DNA of 64,000 bases, taken from NCBI GenBank assembly GCA_016931415.1, contig JAFGEW010000074.1, positions 1 to 64,000 of the forward strand, written 5' to 3'. Below are positions 8,459 through 16,460 of the stretch, piece by piece (position 1 is the first letter of the stretch; each line of letters starts with the position of its first letter). The position numbers were made by a program, and so were the translations under genes. The DNA comes from Verrucomicrobiota bacterium. GTDB lineage: Bacteria; Auribacterota; JABMQX01; JAFGEW01. The notes under the pieces are model-generated. The model was not told the DNA's origin, ran no database searches, and saw only the letters and a list, made by a program, of their open reading frames with translations.

Positions 8459-8490
8459 CCATTGTGCACAATGGTCCCCAACTCTATACT
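8459..8490 (+). promoter_or_regulatory. Promoter with perfect 16-bp palindrome, upstream of AraC gene
   Basis: CCATTGTGCACAATGG (8459-8474) is a perfect palindrome. It overlaps the -35 hexamer TTGTGC (8462-8467), which is spaced 17 bases from TATACT (8485-8490). This fits a repressor-controlled or autoregulated promoter for the AraC-type gene at 8525. Confidence 0.55.
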
Positions 8491-8524
8491 CTGCCGCCAG
8501 ATCAACCAGATGGAGTGAGTCCGC

Positions 8525-9445
8525 ATGCCGGATGACCCGAAACCGCCAGTTCATATCAGACACTATCCGTTCCCGGAATACCCGAGCATTCTGTGCGTCC
8601 TGGAGTCGGGCGGACCGGGCCCGCAGAAGTCCGACAAGCACAGCCATCCCTGGGCGCAGATCAACGTCGTGCTCGAAGGCCACGCGACCTGGTACACGGA
8701 CGAAGGGGCATTCATGGTGGGAGTCGGCGACGCCTTCCTACTGCTTCCTGGAGCACCCCATCACGCCGAGGTGGACGTCCATGGCTTCTGCCGGTCGGGC
8801 ACTCTGGAATTCGTTTTCGGCGGCGAACAGGAACCTCACAGCAATCCCAGCATTCCTGCCCCAGGTTATGCCGGACGGCCGCGCTCCCAGGCGATCCGCT
8901 GGCTCTTCGACACGCTTTCGCGCAAACCCGTGCAGCGTCTCACATGGGACGGCTTCCCCGACTGGTGGGGGCGGATCACGCGGGAGGAACAGGTTGTCGG
9001 CGGGCCATATCGAGCGCTGCGTCTCGAGGGCGCCATGCTCGAGGCGCTCAGCGCCTTCGCCGACCCCGCTCTGCGCGTGACGCATCGAGGCCAGAACGAG
9101 GAAGTGCGCAGAATGGAACGCGTGCAGGAATACATCAGCGAGAATCTCTCGACCTCGCCTTTGACGGTGAACGAACTCGCCCGCGTTGCCGGAATGTCGC
9201 GATCGAGGCTCACCGTGCGCTTCACCAAGGAGGTGGGCATGCCGCCGCACTCCTACGTCAACGCCCTCCGCATCTGGACCGCCCAGACGGCACTGGCCGG
9301 GTCATCCAGCAGCTTCGCCGAAATCGCTAAGAACGTCCGCTTCTCGTCGCCCCAGCATTTCTCACGGGCCTTCAAGGAGGCCACGGGGCTGACGCCCAGC
9401 GAGTACCGCCGGCGTTGGGCGGCACCCTGGCTGCGAGACAGCTAA
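8525..9445 (+). CDS. AraC family transcriptional regulator
   Basis: 306 residues. An N-terminal cupin-like sensor domain (about 15-110, with histidine-containing HSHPWAQIN and APHHAEVD strands) is followed by a C-terminal double helix-turn-helix of the AraC/XylS type (about 198-300: LTVNELARVAGMSRSRLTVRF, then ..FAEIAKNVRFSSPQHFSRAFKEATGLTPSEYRR split by a linker). ATG 8525 has GGAGTGAG upstream. AraC proteins of this layout usually sense sugars. No obvious target gene is adjacent, so the regulon is unknown; autoregulation through the palindrome just upstream is likely. Confidence 0.9.
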   Translation: MPDDPKPPVHIRHYPFPEYPSILCVLESGGPGPQKSDKHSHPWAQINVVLEGHATWYTDEGAFMVGVGDAFLLLPGAPHHAEVDVHGFCRSGTLEFVFGGEQEPHSNPSIPAPGYAGRPRSQAIRWLFDTLSRKPVQRLTWDGFPDWWGRITREEQVVGGPYRALRLEGAMLEALSAFADPALRVTHRGQNEEVRRMERVQEYISENLSTSPLTVNELARVAGMSRSRLTVRFTKEVGMPPHSYVNALRIWTAQTALAGSSSSFAEIAKNVRFSSPQHFSRAFKEATGLTPSEYRRRWAAPWLRDS

Positions 9446-9576
9446 CGGGAGCCCGCTGCGGCGACATGACGGATCAATGTCCCTCTCGTCCCCGTCGCGT
9501 GGCGACAGAAGAAAGACGGAGCCCACCTGCGACGGTGAGCCCCGCCCAAAACTCTCCGATCAAAGCAAGCTCGTCG

Positions 9577-10206
9577 CTACTTCTTCCGGCGAGCGGCCAA
9601 CAGGCCAAGCACGCCGACACCGAGCAACCCAATCGTGCCCGGTTCAGGAACCAACGTCTTGCTCGCCTCGAAGTTGTCGAACCAGATATCGCTCGAGCCG
9701 CCGACGGAGCCGTCGCCGAGGCGAACGATGAGTTGCTTGCCGATCTCGTCTCCGCTGAGGCCGGTCATGTAGCTCACGCCCGCGGTCTGGCCCCACGTGC
9801 CGCCCAACTCGTAGGTGGCCGTCGCGAGTTGGACAAAGGAGGCAAGATCACCGTCCGTCGCCGCGTATCCGATCTGGTAGGGCAGTGTGCCGACGTCGTC
9901 GCCGCCGCCCATCGCCCAGCTCCAGAACTCGTAGAGCGTGTTGGCGGTGATAACCTCGCCCGTCAACTGGCCGACCGTCTCGGTTGTACCTGCCGAGTAG
10001 AAGCCGAAGTAGAGCCCCAGAGTTTCGTTGTTGGGCTTGAAGAAACCCGCGTGAGGCGCCCATCCCCCATTGGGACCCCAGTTGTCGATCGCACCGAACT
10101 GCCCGCTCGAGTTTGTCTCGATGTCCCAGTTGTCCAGGACGATGTTGCCTGCCCAAGCGCTTCCCGCGCAGAGCAGCACACAGCTCAGAACAAGAAATAC
10201 TCTCAT
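9577..10206 (-). CDS. PEP-CTERM sorting-domain protein
   Basis: 209-residue secreted protein. Signal peptide MRVFLVLSCVLLCAGSAWAG at the N-terminus. The C-terminus has the PEP-CTERM tripartite signal: VPEPGTIGL, a hydrophobic helix and an ARRKK tail. The middle is a beta-rich, Trp/Asn/Gly-rich domain (NIVLDNWDIETNSSGQF), probably carbohydrate-binding-like. ATG at 10206 has GAGGAGGG six bases upstream; upstream in-frame codons from 10230 lack such a site. Exosortase should cleave at PEP and pass it to the cell surface or EPS. A good promoter lies about 150 bases upstream. Confidence 0.85.
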   Translation of the reverse strand: MRVFLVLSCVLLCAGSAWAGNIVLDNWDIETNSSGQFGAIDNWGPNGGWAPHAGFFKPNNETLGLYFGFYSAGTTETVGQLTGEVITANTLYEFWSWAMGGGDDVGTLPYQIGYAATDGDLASFVQLATATYELGGTWGQTAGVSYMTGLSGDEIGKQLIVRLGDGSVGGSSDIWFDNFEASKTLVPEPGTIGLLGVGVLGLLAARRKK

Positions 10207-10744
10207 AGCGACCCTCCTCATTCCATTCATGGCCCCCTAGTCCTACAGCACGCAACACGCGGATCCTGGGCAGCCTGCACGCGCAGAAAGCCCTGTACGT
10301 CGGGTAATCCTCAAGAACGAGACGCAATCAAGAATCCCCGAACATCCGATCCGAGACCAATATATCACAGGTACACCCAAAGGTCAAGCACTTCCTGGCA
10401 TTTTTGTTCCGGAAGGCCGCTTGCCTGTTTGTGTTGCACTTCCAGGTCTGGAGCATGCGCATCTCCTGCCATTGGACACTTGTGGACATGCTGGAGTGCA
10501 TCTTTGTTTTGCCAGACCGCACGACGCGCCGCTTGCCCCAAAAAGCGGACTCTGGCATAAGTGGCTCGCCAAACCGACCCTGTGGGGCGCAGTTGGTCTC
10601 TGCGCTGGCCCCTGCCTTAACCACTTCGGCGGGGCTCCCGTTACAGCCGGCATGAAGACGGTTGCGCATTTCGCAGATGAAAACGGATCGAGATCAATGT
10701 TATCTGTGTGGTGTGTGACTGATCCCCTGAGGTGACAGCGCATC
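10207..10744. other. 538-base gap between divergent genes
   Basis: Apart from the promoter at 10359-10387 I see no gene and no strong hairpin. The longer open frames here have no ribosome site and no recognisable protein. Confidence 0.6.
10359..10387 (-). promoter_or_regulatory. Sigma-70 promoter of the PEP-CTERM gene
   Basis: On the minus strand TTGACC (10382-10387) and TATATT (10359-10364) are separated by exactly 17 bases. This predicts a leader of about 145 bases before the ATG at 10206. Confidence 0.6.
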
Positions 10745-11515
10745 GTGATCCTTGCGGTCGACATCGGCAACACGAAGACGGCGCTCGGGCTGGTAGAGGG
10801 CACCGAGGTGCGGGCGCGTGCGAGCGCATTGACGGACGCCCAGCCGGCCTTGACAGCGGCATGGGACGGGTTGTGTCAGACGCTTAGCGAGACGCCGCGT
10901 CTCGACGGAGTCATCGTCTGCTCGGTCGTTCCGGAAGCGACGCCGTCTGTCATGGAGGCCGCACGCGCTCTCACCGGCCTCGAGCCGGTCGAGTACACGG
11001 CGGCGACGCCGATCGGGATCACGGTCCGCTACGAGCCGCCGAGCGACGTGGGCGCCGACCGGCTCGTCAACGCATACGCGGCCTGGCAGCTCCACGGCTT
11101 GCCGGCCATCATCGCCGACATCGGCACGGCGCTTACCATCGACTGCATCAACGCGGAGGCCGAGTACCTCGGCGGCGTGATCGCCCCCGGCATCGGCATC
11201 TCGCTCGATGCGCTGCACACGCGCACGGCGCTGCTCCCCAAGGTCGAGCTCCAGCCCCCGCCGCGTGTGCTCGGCGTCTCAACGATCAGCTCGATCCAGT
11301 CCGGGGTGACCCACGGTCACATGCTCATGATCGCCGGCCTGGTAGCCAAACTGCGCGAAGAGCTCGGCTTCGGTCAGGAGACCCAGATCATCATAACCGG
11401 CGGCTACACCGTCATCCTGGCCCCGCGACTTCTGGAGATCTCAAGCCTGATCGACCCCGACCTGACGCTCCGCGGCCTGGCGCTCATTGACAAGCGCATC
11501 CGCCCGCCCAGGTGA
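10745..11515 (+). CDS. coaX: Type III pantothenate kinase
   Basis: ATP-dependent phosphorylation of pantothenate, first step of coenzyme A synthesis, cytoplasmic. 256 residues, normal for CoaX. ASKHA-fold motifs are present in order: phosphate-1 motif DIGNTKT (6-12), pantothenate-binding GADR (103-106), DIGTALT (125-131), LGGVIAPGI and a C-terminal ITGG strand. Start is GTG 10745 with TGAGGTGAC ten bases upstream. The gene stands alone; a strong hairpin at 11659-11688 probably ends it. The type III family is feedback-insensitive and needs a monovalent cation. Confidence 0.95.
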   Translation: MILAVDIGNTKTALGLVEGTEVRARASALTDAQPALTAAWDGLCQTLSETPRLDGVIVCSVVPEATPSVMEAARALTGLEPVEYTAATPIGITVRYEPPSDVGADRLVNAYAAWQLHGLPAIIADIGTALTIDCINAEAEYLGGVIAPGIGISLDALHTRTALLPKVELQPPPRVLGVSTISSIQSGVTHGHMLMIAGLVAKLREELGFGQETQIIITGGYTVILAPRLLEISSLIDPDLTLRGLALIDKRIRPPR

Positions 11516-11658
11516 CCGGCCTCCTGCACGGCGCGGACTCGACACAGCGCGCGAAAAAGCCCGGCAGCAGGAACCAAGAACGCAACGCGGACGTTTCACC
11601 ATGCGAGCAAGCAAGGGCAACGTGGCTGCTCGACATGGGGTCGAGAGCCATATCAGTA

Positions 11659-11697
11659 GGGCCGTTCCCGATGGGCAGGGGACGGCCCGTTCCTTTC
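11659..11697 (+). terminator. Terminator-like hairpin after coaX
   Basis: An 11-bp stem (11659-11669 with 11678-11688, one G-T pair) around an 8-base loop, followed by a short GTTCCTTTC tract. Terminates coaX if the weak T-tract suffices. Confidence 0.5.
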
Positions 11698-11735
11698 TCC
11701 GGTCGTATGCGGCGAGGCCGTGCAGACGGGGGGCC

Positions 11736-11764
11736 TTGACCGTGGCCTTGCATGAATGTAACCT
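11736..11764 (+). promoter_or_regulatory. Candidate sigma-70 promoter of sigma-factor operon
   Basis: TTGACC (11736-11741), 17 bases, TAACCT (11759-11764). The -35 is good, the -10 weak. A GGAAC motif nearby could alternatively be an ECF-type autoregulatory element. Confidence 0.35.
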
Positions 11765-11830
11765 CCTCTGGAACAATGATCCAACTGATCGGTTGACTCG
11801 CCGGGCACTTGTCCCGAAGAAAAGGGGCGA

Positions 11831-12577
11831 GTGAAGCGGTCAGTTTCAGGGAACCTCGAACCGGGTTGTCCGTTCCAAAGAGTGATGTTGGCGGAGAAGA
11901 CAAGAGGTCACGACCTCGGCGAGCTTTCGGACGAGGATCTCATGTGGCTCCTGCGTAAGGAGAACATGGAGGCGTTCGAATGCCTGGCGCGGCGCTATGA
12001 CAAGAAGCTGCTCAACTTCCTGTTCCGGTTCGTGAGCAGCCGTGAGCAGGCCGAGGACCTTGTGCAGCGCACGCTGCTCAAGGTGTACCACAACCGGCTC
12101 AAGTTCAGGAACCGGGGCAAGTTCTCGACGTGGATGTACACGATCGCGGCCAACTTGGCGCGCGACCATCTCAGGAGGTTCAAGAAGTACCAGTTCGTCT
12201 CACTCGACGAACCGGTCGGTGAGAACTCGAACATCATCGACTTCTACCGCGAGCCCGAGGAAAACAAGATGACCTCGCTCGAGGAGAAGGAGATGGGCGA
12301 GATCGTCAGGATCGCCATCGACCATCTGCCGGCGGCGCAGCGAATGGCCATCCTGCTCAGCTACTTCGAGCACATGAGCTACGACGACATCGCCCAGGTG
12401 ATGAGTTGCCCCAAGGGCACGGTGAAATCGAAGATCTTCCGCGCCAAGGCGCGGCTCAAAGAACTGCTGATCAACTACGTACTGGCAAAGGAAGGTGACG
12501 CAGCGCATGACGTGTCGCAAGGTAGTCACACAGCTACCAGCGTACCTGGCAAGCGAGCTGTCGGAACGGGCGAGTAG
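11831..12577 (+). CDS. ECF-type RNA polymerase sigma factor
   Basis: Sigma-70 family factor with regions 2 and 4. Region 2: FECLARRYDKKLLNFLFRFV, the AEDLVQRTLLKVY core and GKFSTWMYTIAANLARDHLRR (recognition/melting). Region 4: LPAAQRMAILLSYFEHMSYD and GTVKSKIFRAKARLKELL. GTG at 11831 has AAAGGGG close upstream; an ATG at 11885 is an alternative, giving 230 residues. The anti-sigma gene starts inside its 3' end, so the two are co-expressed. The last 30 residues beyond region 4 exist only because of that overlap. Confidence 0.9.
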   Translation: MKRSVSGNLEPGCPFQRVMLAEKTRGHDLGELSDEDLMWLLRKENMEAFECLARRYDKKLLNFLFRFVSSREQAEDLVQRTLLKVYHNRLKFRNRGKFSTWMYTIAANLARDHLRRFKKYQFVSLDEPVGENSNIIDFYREPEENKMTSLEEKEMGEIVRIAIDHLPAAQRMAILLSYFEHMSYDDIAQVMSCPKGTVKSKIFRAKARLKELLINYVLAKEGDAAHDVSQGSHTATSVPGKRAVGTGE

Positions 12578-13262
12578 CCGGGTTGAGGCGCACCTGAAGC
12601 ACTGCGCTCTGTGCACCGCCGAACTCGGCGCGCTGAAGCGGACCGACCAGTTGCTGGCTACGCTGCCCCAGATCGAACCCCGGCGCGATCTGGTCGGCTT
12701 GGTGATGCAGCACATCGAACGGGAACGGGACACCCTCCCCGCATTCAAACGTTTTCTTCTTTCGCTGCGCGAACGGCAAACGCAGTTACGCTATGCCGTC
12801 GCCAACGTCCTGCTCGTCGTTGTGCTCGCCCTCACCATCATCAGCTTCGAGAACAGGCGCCGCAACGCCCTGCTGGCGCGGTCGGGCGTGAGTGACTTGG
12901 GCGGTAGCGGGGCCGTCTCTGACGCCCAGACGGGAAGAACGGCAAAACGATGGTGGCCGACCAACTGGCGCCGGTTTTTTCAGGAACGCCCCACGCTCGC
13001 CCGCAGACTGGACGAAGAAACGATGAGGGAGATCAACGCCGGATTCGAGGAAGCTCGCAACGCCGATGCCAGCGGCCTCGAGGTGCCGGGCGGGAATGTG
13101 ATCTCCAACGAGGTTATTCCCGTCGACGCGCCGTGGATTCTGCGGATCGGCCCCGACGGTACGCTCATCGAGGAGTATCAGTCAGCCCCAACGAAGACCG
13201 AGGCGGAGCCGGTAACCCAGCCGGCGGCCGATCAGCCGGGGGGCAAGGCGGCCGGGGAGTAA
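12507..13262 (+). CDS. Anti-sigma factor with zinc-binding ZAS domain
   Basis: 251 residues. The N-terminal domain has C-x-x-V..LPAYLASEL and then HLKHCALC, the His-Cys-Cys zinc arrangement of anti-sigma ZAS domains (zf-HC2). A single membrane helix follows (YAVANVLLVVVLALTIISF, about 90-110), and then an outside sensor region of about 140 residues with a basic, low-complexity C-terminus. ATG 12507 is preceded by AAGGAAGG; it overlaps the sigma gene by 71 bases. It should hold the sigma factor at the membrane until an envelope signal arrives. Confidence 0.85.
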   Translation: MTCRKVVTQLPAYLASELSERASSRVEAHLKHCALCTAELGALKRTDQLLATLPQIEPRRDLVGLVMQHIERERDTLPAFKRFLLSLRERQTQLRYAVANVLLVVVLALTIISFENRRRNALLARSGVSDLGGSGAVSDAQTGRTAKRWWPTNWRRFFQERPTLARRLDEETMREINAGFEEARNADASGLEVPGGNVISNEVIPVDAPWILRIGPDGTLIEEYQSAPTKTEAEPVTQPAADQPGGKAAGE

Positions 13263-13266
13263 GACA

Positions 13267-14451
13267 ATGCGCATGCCGGTGTCCAGAGCCGTCCTGGCGC
13301 TTCTTGCCCTCGGTGTCGCGGCCTGCGCCTGGGCGTCCGGGCCGCTCGAGGAGGCCTACCGCCTCATGGCCCATGGCGAGTACAAGGAGGCACTCGCCAA
13401 GCTCGACGCCGCCCTCGCCGAAGGACCTACTGACCTTTCTGAGATGACCGGTGAACAGAGAGAGCGCACGGCGGAGATCCTCTTCCTGATGGGGCGGGGC
13501 CGCGAGCAGCTCGAGGACTATGACGCCGCGCTCGCCACCTACTCCAACGTCACCAGCATGTTCCCCGAGTCAGCCTCCTACGCCGGTGCCTGTCTTGCGC
13601 TCGCGCAGCTCCACATTCGGCACAGCGAGCCCGAGAAGGCCGCCGCGGAGCTCGAGAAGGCACTGGCCCGCGGGCTGTCGGCCGAGCACGAGTTTCGAGC
13701 GAAGGTCTTCCTGGCCGAGGCCCTGTCCATCCCCGGCACATCCATCCAGGATCTCGAGCGGGCCCTCAAGCTCTACGGCGAGCTCGAGGAGAAGGCGATC
13801 AGGCCCGCCGACGTGGCGCGCATCACCTATGGCCTCGGCTTCTCCTTCCAGCAAAAGGACGACTGGCAGCGCGCTGAGGAATACTATGTCGCCGTGTCGC
13901 AGATGGCGCCCGATAGCCTCTGGTCGGCCTACGCCCGCATGCAGCGGATCACCCACTATCGCACCCAGCAGTTCGGCAAAGACGTTGCCCTGCTTCAGAA
14001 GCAGCTCAGACGCCAGCACCTCGAGTTGCGTGACTTCGTCCAGGCCGGCCCGCTCGCGCCCGATCTCCTCGAGGCGGCCCCCATGGATGTCAAGATGGAC
14101 GGTAAACCGATCGCCGAGATTCGGCTGCCGCAAGACGCCGTGTTCACCCACAACGGGTACACCGTTCGCGCCGGCCAGTTCGTCATGCGCCAGCCCGAGC
14201 AGACGCTGATCGGCCGTCAGAACGTCACGCTCCAGCACCGCAGTCAGAGGAAAGCGGGCATGCAGATCCGGGCCGCAACTGTCAGCATCGACCTGCGCCG
14301 TCGCAGCGCCTCGTTCTCCGGTGATGTCGTGTTCGAATCCCTGCCCAATGATCCCAACGCCACGCCGGAGAAGATCGGCGATTTCGCCGGCATTGTCGTC
14401 AACCTCGACACCGGCTGGCTGCGGTTCAGGTTTGCGGAACATCCTCACTGA
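13267..14451 (+). CDS. Secreted TPR-repeat protein
   Basis: 394 residues. The signal segment (1-23) contains VAAC before position 20, so it may be a lipoprotein. Several TPR-like helical repeats follow (AYRLMAHGEYKEALAKLDAAL; YDAALATYSNVTSMFPES; AAAELEKALARG), then a beta-rich C-terminus with SASFSGDVVFE that recalls OstA/LptA-like domains. ATG 13267 directly follows the anti-sigma stop, with GGGGAGTAAG as ribosome site, so it is the third gene of the sigma operon. Role unknown; likely envelope-related. Confidence 0.7.
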   Translation: MRMPVSRAVLALLALGVAACAWASGPLEEAYRLMAHGEYKEALAKLDAALAEGPTDLSEMTGEQRERTAEILFLMGRGREQLEDYDAALATYSNVTSMFPESASYAGACLALAQLHIRHSEPEKAAAELEKALARGLSAEHEFRAKVFLAEALSIPGTSIQDLERALKLYGELEEKAIRPADVARITYGLGFSFQQKDDWQRAEEYYVAVSQMAPDSLWSAYARMQRITHYRTQQFGKDVALLQKQLRRQHLELRDFVQAGPLAPDLLEAAPMDVKMDGKPIAEIRLPQDAVFTHNGYTVRAGQFVMRQPEQTLIGRQNVTLQHRSQRKAGMQIRAATVSIDLRRRSASFSGDVVFESLPNDPNATPEKIGDFAGIVVNLDTGWLRFRFAEHPH

Positions 14452-14526
14452 TAGGACCTTACAGAGACTCCCGCCTTCGCTCCGCGCGCCGACCCAGGCA
14501 ATGTGATTCTGAGGCAACGTTTTTGC

Positions 14527-14555
14527 TTGCATAGTTGTCAACTTGGTCTTATAGA
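14527..14555 (+). promoter_or_regulatory. Candidate sigma-70 promoter for receiver-XRE gene
   Basis: TTGCAT (14527-14532), 17 bases, TATAGA (14550-14555), in an AT-rich island about 130 bases ahead of the gene at 14688. Confidence 0.4.
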
Positions 14556-14581
14556 CAGAGGTAACTTACAGACCACATAGT

Positions 14582-14608
14582 GCCTGTTTCACAAAGGCAG
14601 GCGTTTTT
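14582..14608 (+). terminator. Weak terminator-like hairpin in leader
   Basis: GCCTG (14582-14586) pairs with CAGGC (14598-14602), followed by GTTTTT. It lies after the candidate promoter and before the gene, so it is either the terminator of the TPR operon or an attenuator. Confidence 0.35.
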
Positions 14609-14687
14609 CGCATGGAGGACGGTGCCAGGGTTGTCAGCTCAACCGGCATCGCGGAGCGATAAACCATAGGAGGGAAGCGGTACAGAC

Positions 14688-15308
14688 ATGGAACCACGTC
14701 AGGAAGAAGTCAAGGTACTCATTGTCGATGACAACAAGGACTTCACCGACTCGCTCGAAGCCTTGTTGAAGGAAAACGGCTTTGACGTCGCCAGCGCGCA
14801 GGACGCGAACACGGCGATCGCCGAGTACCGCAAGAAGGTCTACCAGGCCGTGCTGCTGGACCTGAAGATGCCGGGGTTGTCAGGCGAGGAGTTGCTCAAG
14901 GAGTTCAAGCGGATCGACACGGACGTGTCGATCATCATCATGACCGCCTACCCGTCCATCGAGTCGGCCGTGAGCACGATCAAGGCCGACGCAGCCGCCT
15001 ACTTGACGAAGCCGTTCGAGATGGAGGAGTGCATCAAGGCGATCCGCGACGCGATCGCCGCGCGCGGCATCGTTGTCCCGCCCGAGCGCGAGATCCTGAC
15101 GGGCATCGGCAAGACGATCCGTGAGGTGCGCCGCGGCAAGGGCCTCACTCAAGGCCAGCTCGCCAATCGCACCAACTTGTCGCGCAGCCTGATTTCCCGC
15201 ATCGAGTCGGGTTCGGCGGCCCCGTCGATCCCCTCGCTGTACAAGATCGCCGTGGCCCTCAACGTGGCGATCGGCGACCTGTTTGAGAACGTGCAGACGA
15301 CCCACTAG
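14688..15308 (+). CDS. Response-regulator receiver fused to XRE-type DNA-binding domain
   Basis: 206 residues. A complete receiver domain (1-125: phospho-acceptor Asp58 in LLDLKMPG, Thr86, Lys108 in LTKPF) is joined to a Cro/CI-type HTH (about 138-197: IREVRRGKGLTQGQLA, LSRSLISRIESG). Receivers normally carry OmpR, NarL or Fis output domains; an XRE output is uncommon. ATG 14688 has AGGAGGGAA upstream. No kinase lies next to it, so it is an orphan regulator. A strong terminator follows. Confidence 0.9.
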   Translation: MEPRQEEVKVLIVDDNKDFTDSLEALLKENGFDVASAQDANTAIAEYRKKVYQAVLLDLKMPGLSGEELLKEFKRIDTDVSIIIMTAYPSIESAVSTIKADAAAYLTKPFEMEECIKAIRDAIAARGIVVPPEREILTGIGKTIREVRRGKGLTQGQLANRTNLSRSLISRIESGSAAPSIPSLYKIAVALNVAIGDLFENVQTTH

Positions 15309-15333
15309 GCCGTTCTCGAGAGGAACTGAATCC

Positions 15334-15365
15334 GCGGCATGGTTTCCGGACCATGCCGCTTTTTT
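15334..15365 (+). terminator. Rho-independent terminator
   Basis: Perfect 10-bp stem GCGGCATGGT/ACCATGCCGC with a 6-base loop and a run of six T. Ends the receiver-XRE gene. Confidence 0.9.
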
Positions 15366-15377
15366 CGTCGCGCGGAG

Positions 15378-16103
15378 TTACGACGACGCCTGGACGAGCG
15401 CGGCGAACAGCGCCGCCGATGGCGCTTCGTGGACGAGGTCTTCGGGATGCCACTGCACGCCGAGCAGAAACGGGTGCGTTTGGTCCTCGAACGCTTCGAG
15501 CACGCCGTCGGGCGCGTGGGCCGTCGGCACGAACCGCTCGGCCAGACGGGCGATGCACTGGTGGTGAAGGCTGTTGACGCGAAGCTCGGTGCCGCCGACG
15601 ATGCGCGCAAGCCTCGATCGGGCCTCGATGCGCACCGAGTGCGCGGCCGTCGGCGTTGCGGAGTGGTAGTCGTGCTTGACCGGCTTCTCGACGGCGAGCG
15701 AGATGTCCTGGTGCAGCGTGCCGCCGGCGGCGATGTTGAGCATCCCGGCCCCGCGGCAGATGGCGAGGACAGGCTTCGGCTCGTCGAGCAGCATGTCCGC
15801 GAGCACCCGCTCCATCTCGTCCTTGCGCACGTCGATCTTCTGCAACATCTCGTGTGGCTCCTGGCCGTACAGGCCGGGGTCAATGTCCCAGCCGCCGGTG
15901 AGGATGACGCCGCCGACGAGGTCGAGGAGACGCCGGATCGCTTCTTCATCGGCCACGAGCGGAAGGAGCACGGGCACGCCGCCCGCCTGCTCGACGGCGC
16001 GGATGTAGGTGCAGGCGGCGAGGTTCACCTCGGACTGCGGCTCGCCCGCCCCCTGCCGGATGAAGTACGTTCGCGTGGTGACTCCAATCAGTGGGCTGCC
16101 CAT
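15378..16103 (-). CDS. Class I glutamine amidotransferase (PuuD / peptidase C26 type)
   Basis: 241 residues from the ATG at 16103; upstream in-frame codons do not resemble the family. Catalytic cysteine in AICRGAG, and the His-Glu pair in GVQWHPEDL, give the full triad. LTGGWDIDPGLYG is a hallmark of the gamma-glutamyl-GABA hydrolase family. The usual CRGxQ glutamine is replaced (CRGAGMLN), so substrate choice may differ from PuuD. Cytoplasmic. It converges on the terminator at 15334 from the other side. Physiological substrate uncertain. Confidence 0.85.
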   Translation of the reverse strand: MGSPLIGVTTRTYFIRQGAGEPQSEVNLAACTYIRAVEQAGGVPVLLPLVADEEAIRRLLDLVGGVILTGGWDIDPGLYGQEPHEMLQKIDVRKDEMERVLADMLLDEPKPVLAICRGAGMLNIAAGGTLHQDISLAVEKPVKHDYHSATPTAAHSVRIEARSRLARIVGGTELRVNSLHHQCIARLAERFVPTAHAPDGVLEAFEDQTHPFLLGVQWHPEDLVHEAPSAALFAALVQASS

Positions 16104-16460
16104 GGCCCAATACCATAGGGGCCCAGGCCAATCGCAGCAAGCCGAATGTGCGCCCATCGGGCACCGAATGCGCCCACTTCTGGTCGAGGACCCTTGAGCT
16201 CTGGCCCGCTTCCTGGTATGCTCTTCACTGAACAGCGCGAGTCGGCAGTCGGTTGCGTTGACGCGCCGCCCGAGAACGCGGCGCCGTTGTTGCAGGGCGG
16301 GGCATCTCGGCCCCGCCGAGATGCCGAAGCCGCGTCAGATGCTTCGGCGGACGCTTGCAGTCTGGCCGCAGGGCGAGGCCGGGAGGCCTTGTCCTGCATC
16401 CGCGCCCTGAACCGTGGGGGCAACAGCCCTCGGGCAGCAAGGCGCACGGGGAGACCGGGC
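16104..16460. other. 357-base divergent intergenic region with two hairpins
   Basis: A perfect 11-bp hairpin (16301-16325, arms GGCATCTCGGC/GCCGAGATGCC) is followed by a second one (16323-16348, arms GCCGAAGC/GCTTCGGC). These could form alternative structures in the leader of the gene at 16461. No promoter stands out and no gene is seen. Confidence 0.55.

Larger units (their letters stand above)
11516..11830. other. 315-base gap with hairpin and sigma-gene promoter
   Basis: Holds a strong hairpin (11659-11688) and the upstream region of the ECF sigma gene. No gene seen. Confidence 0.6.
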
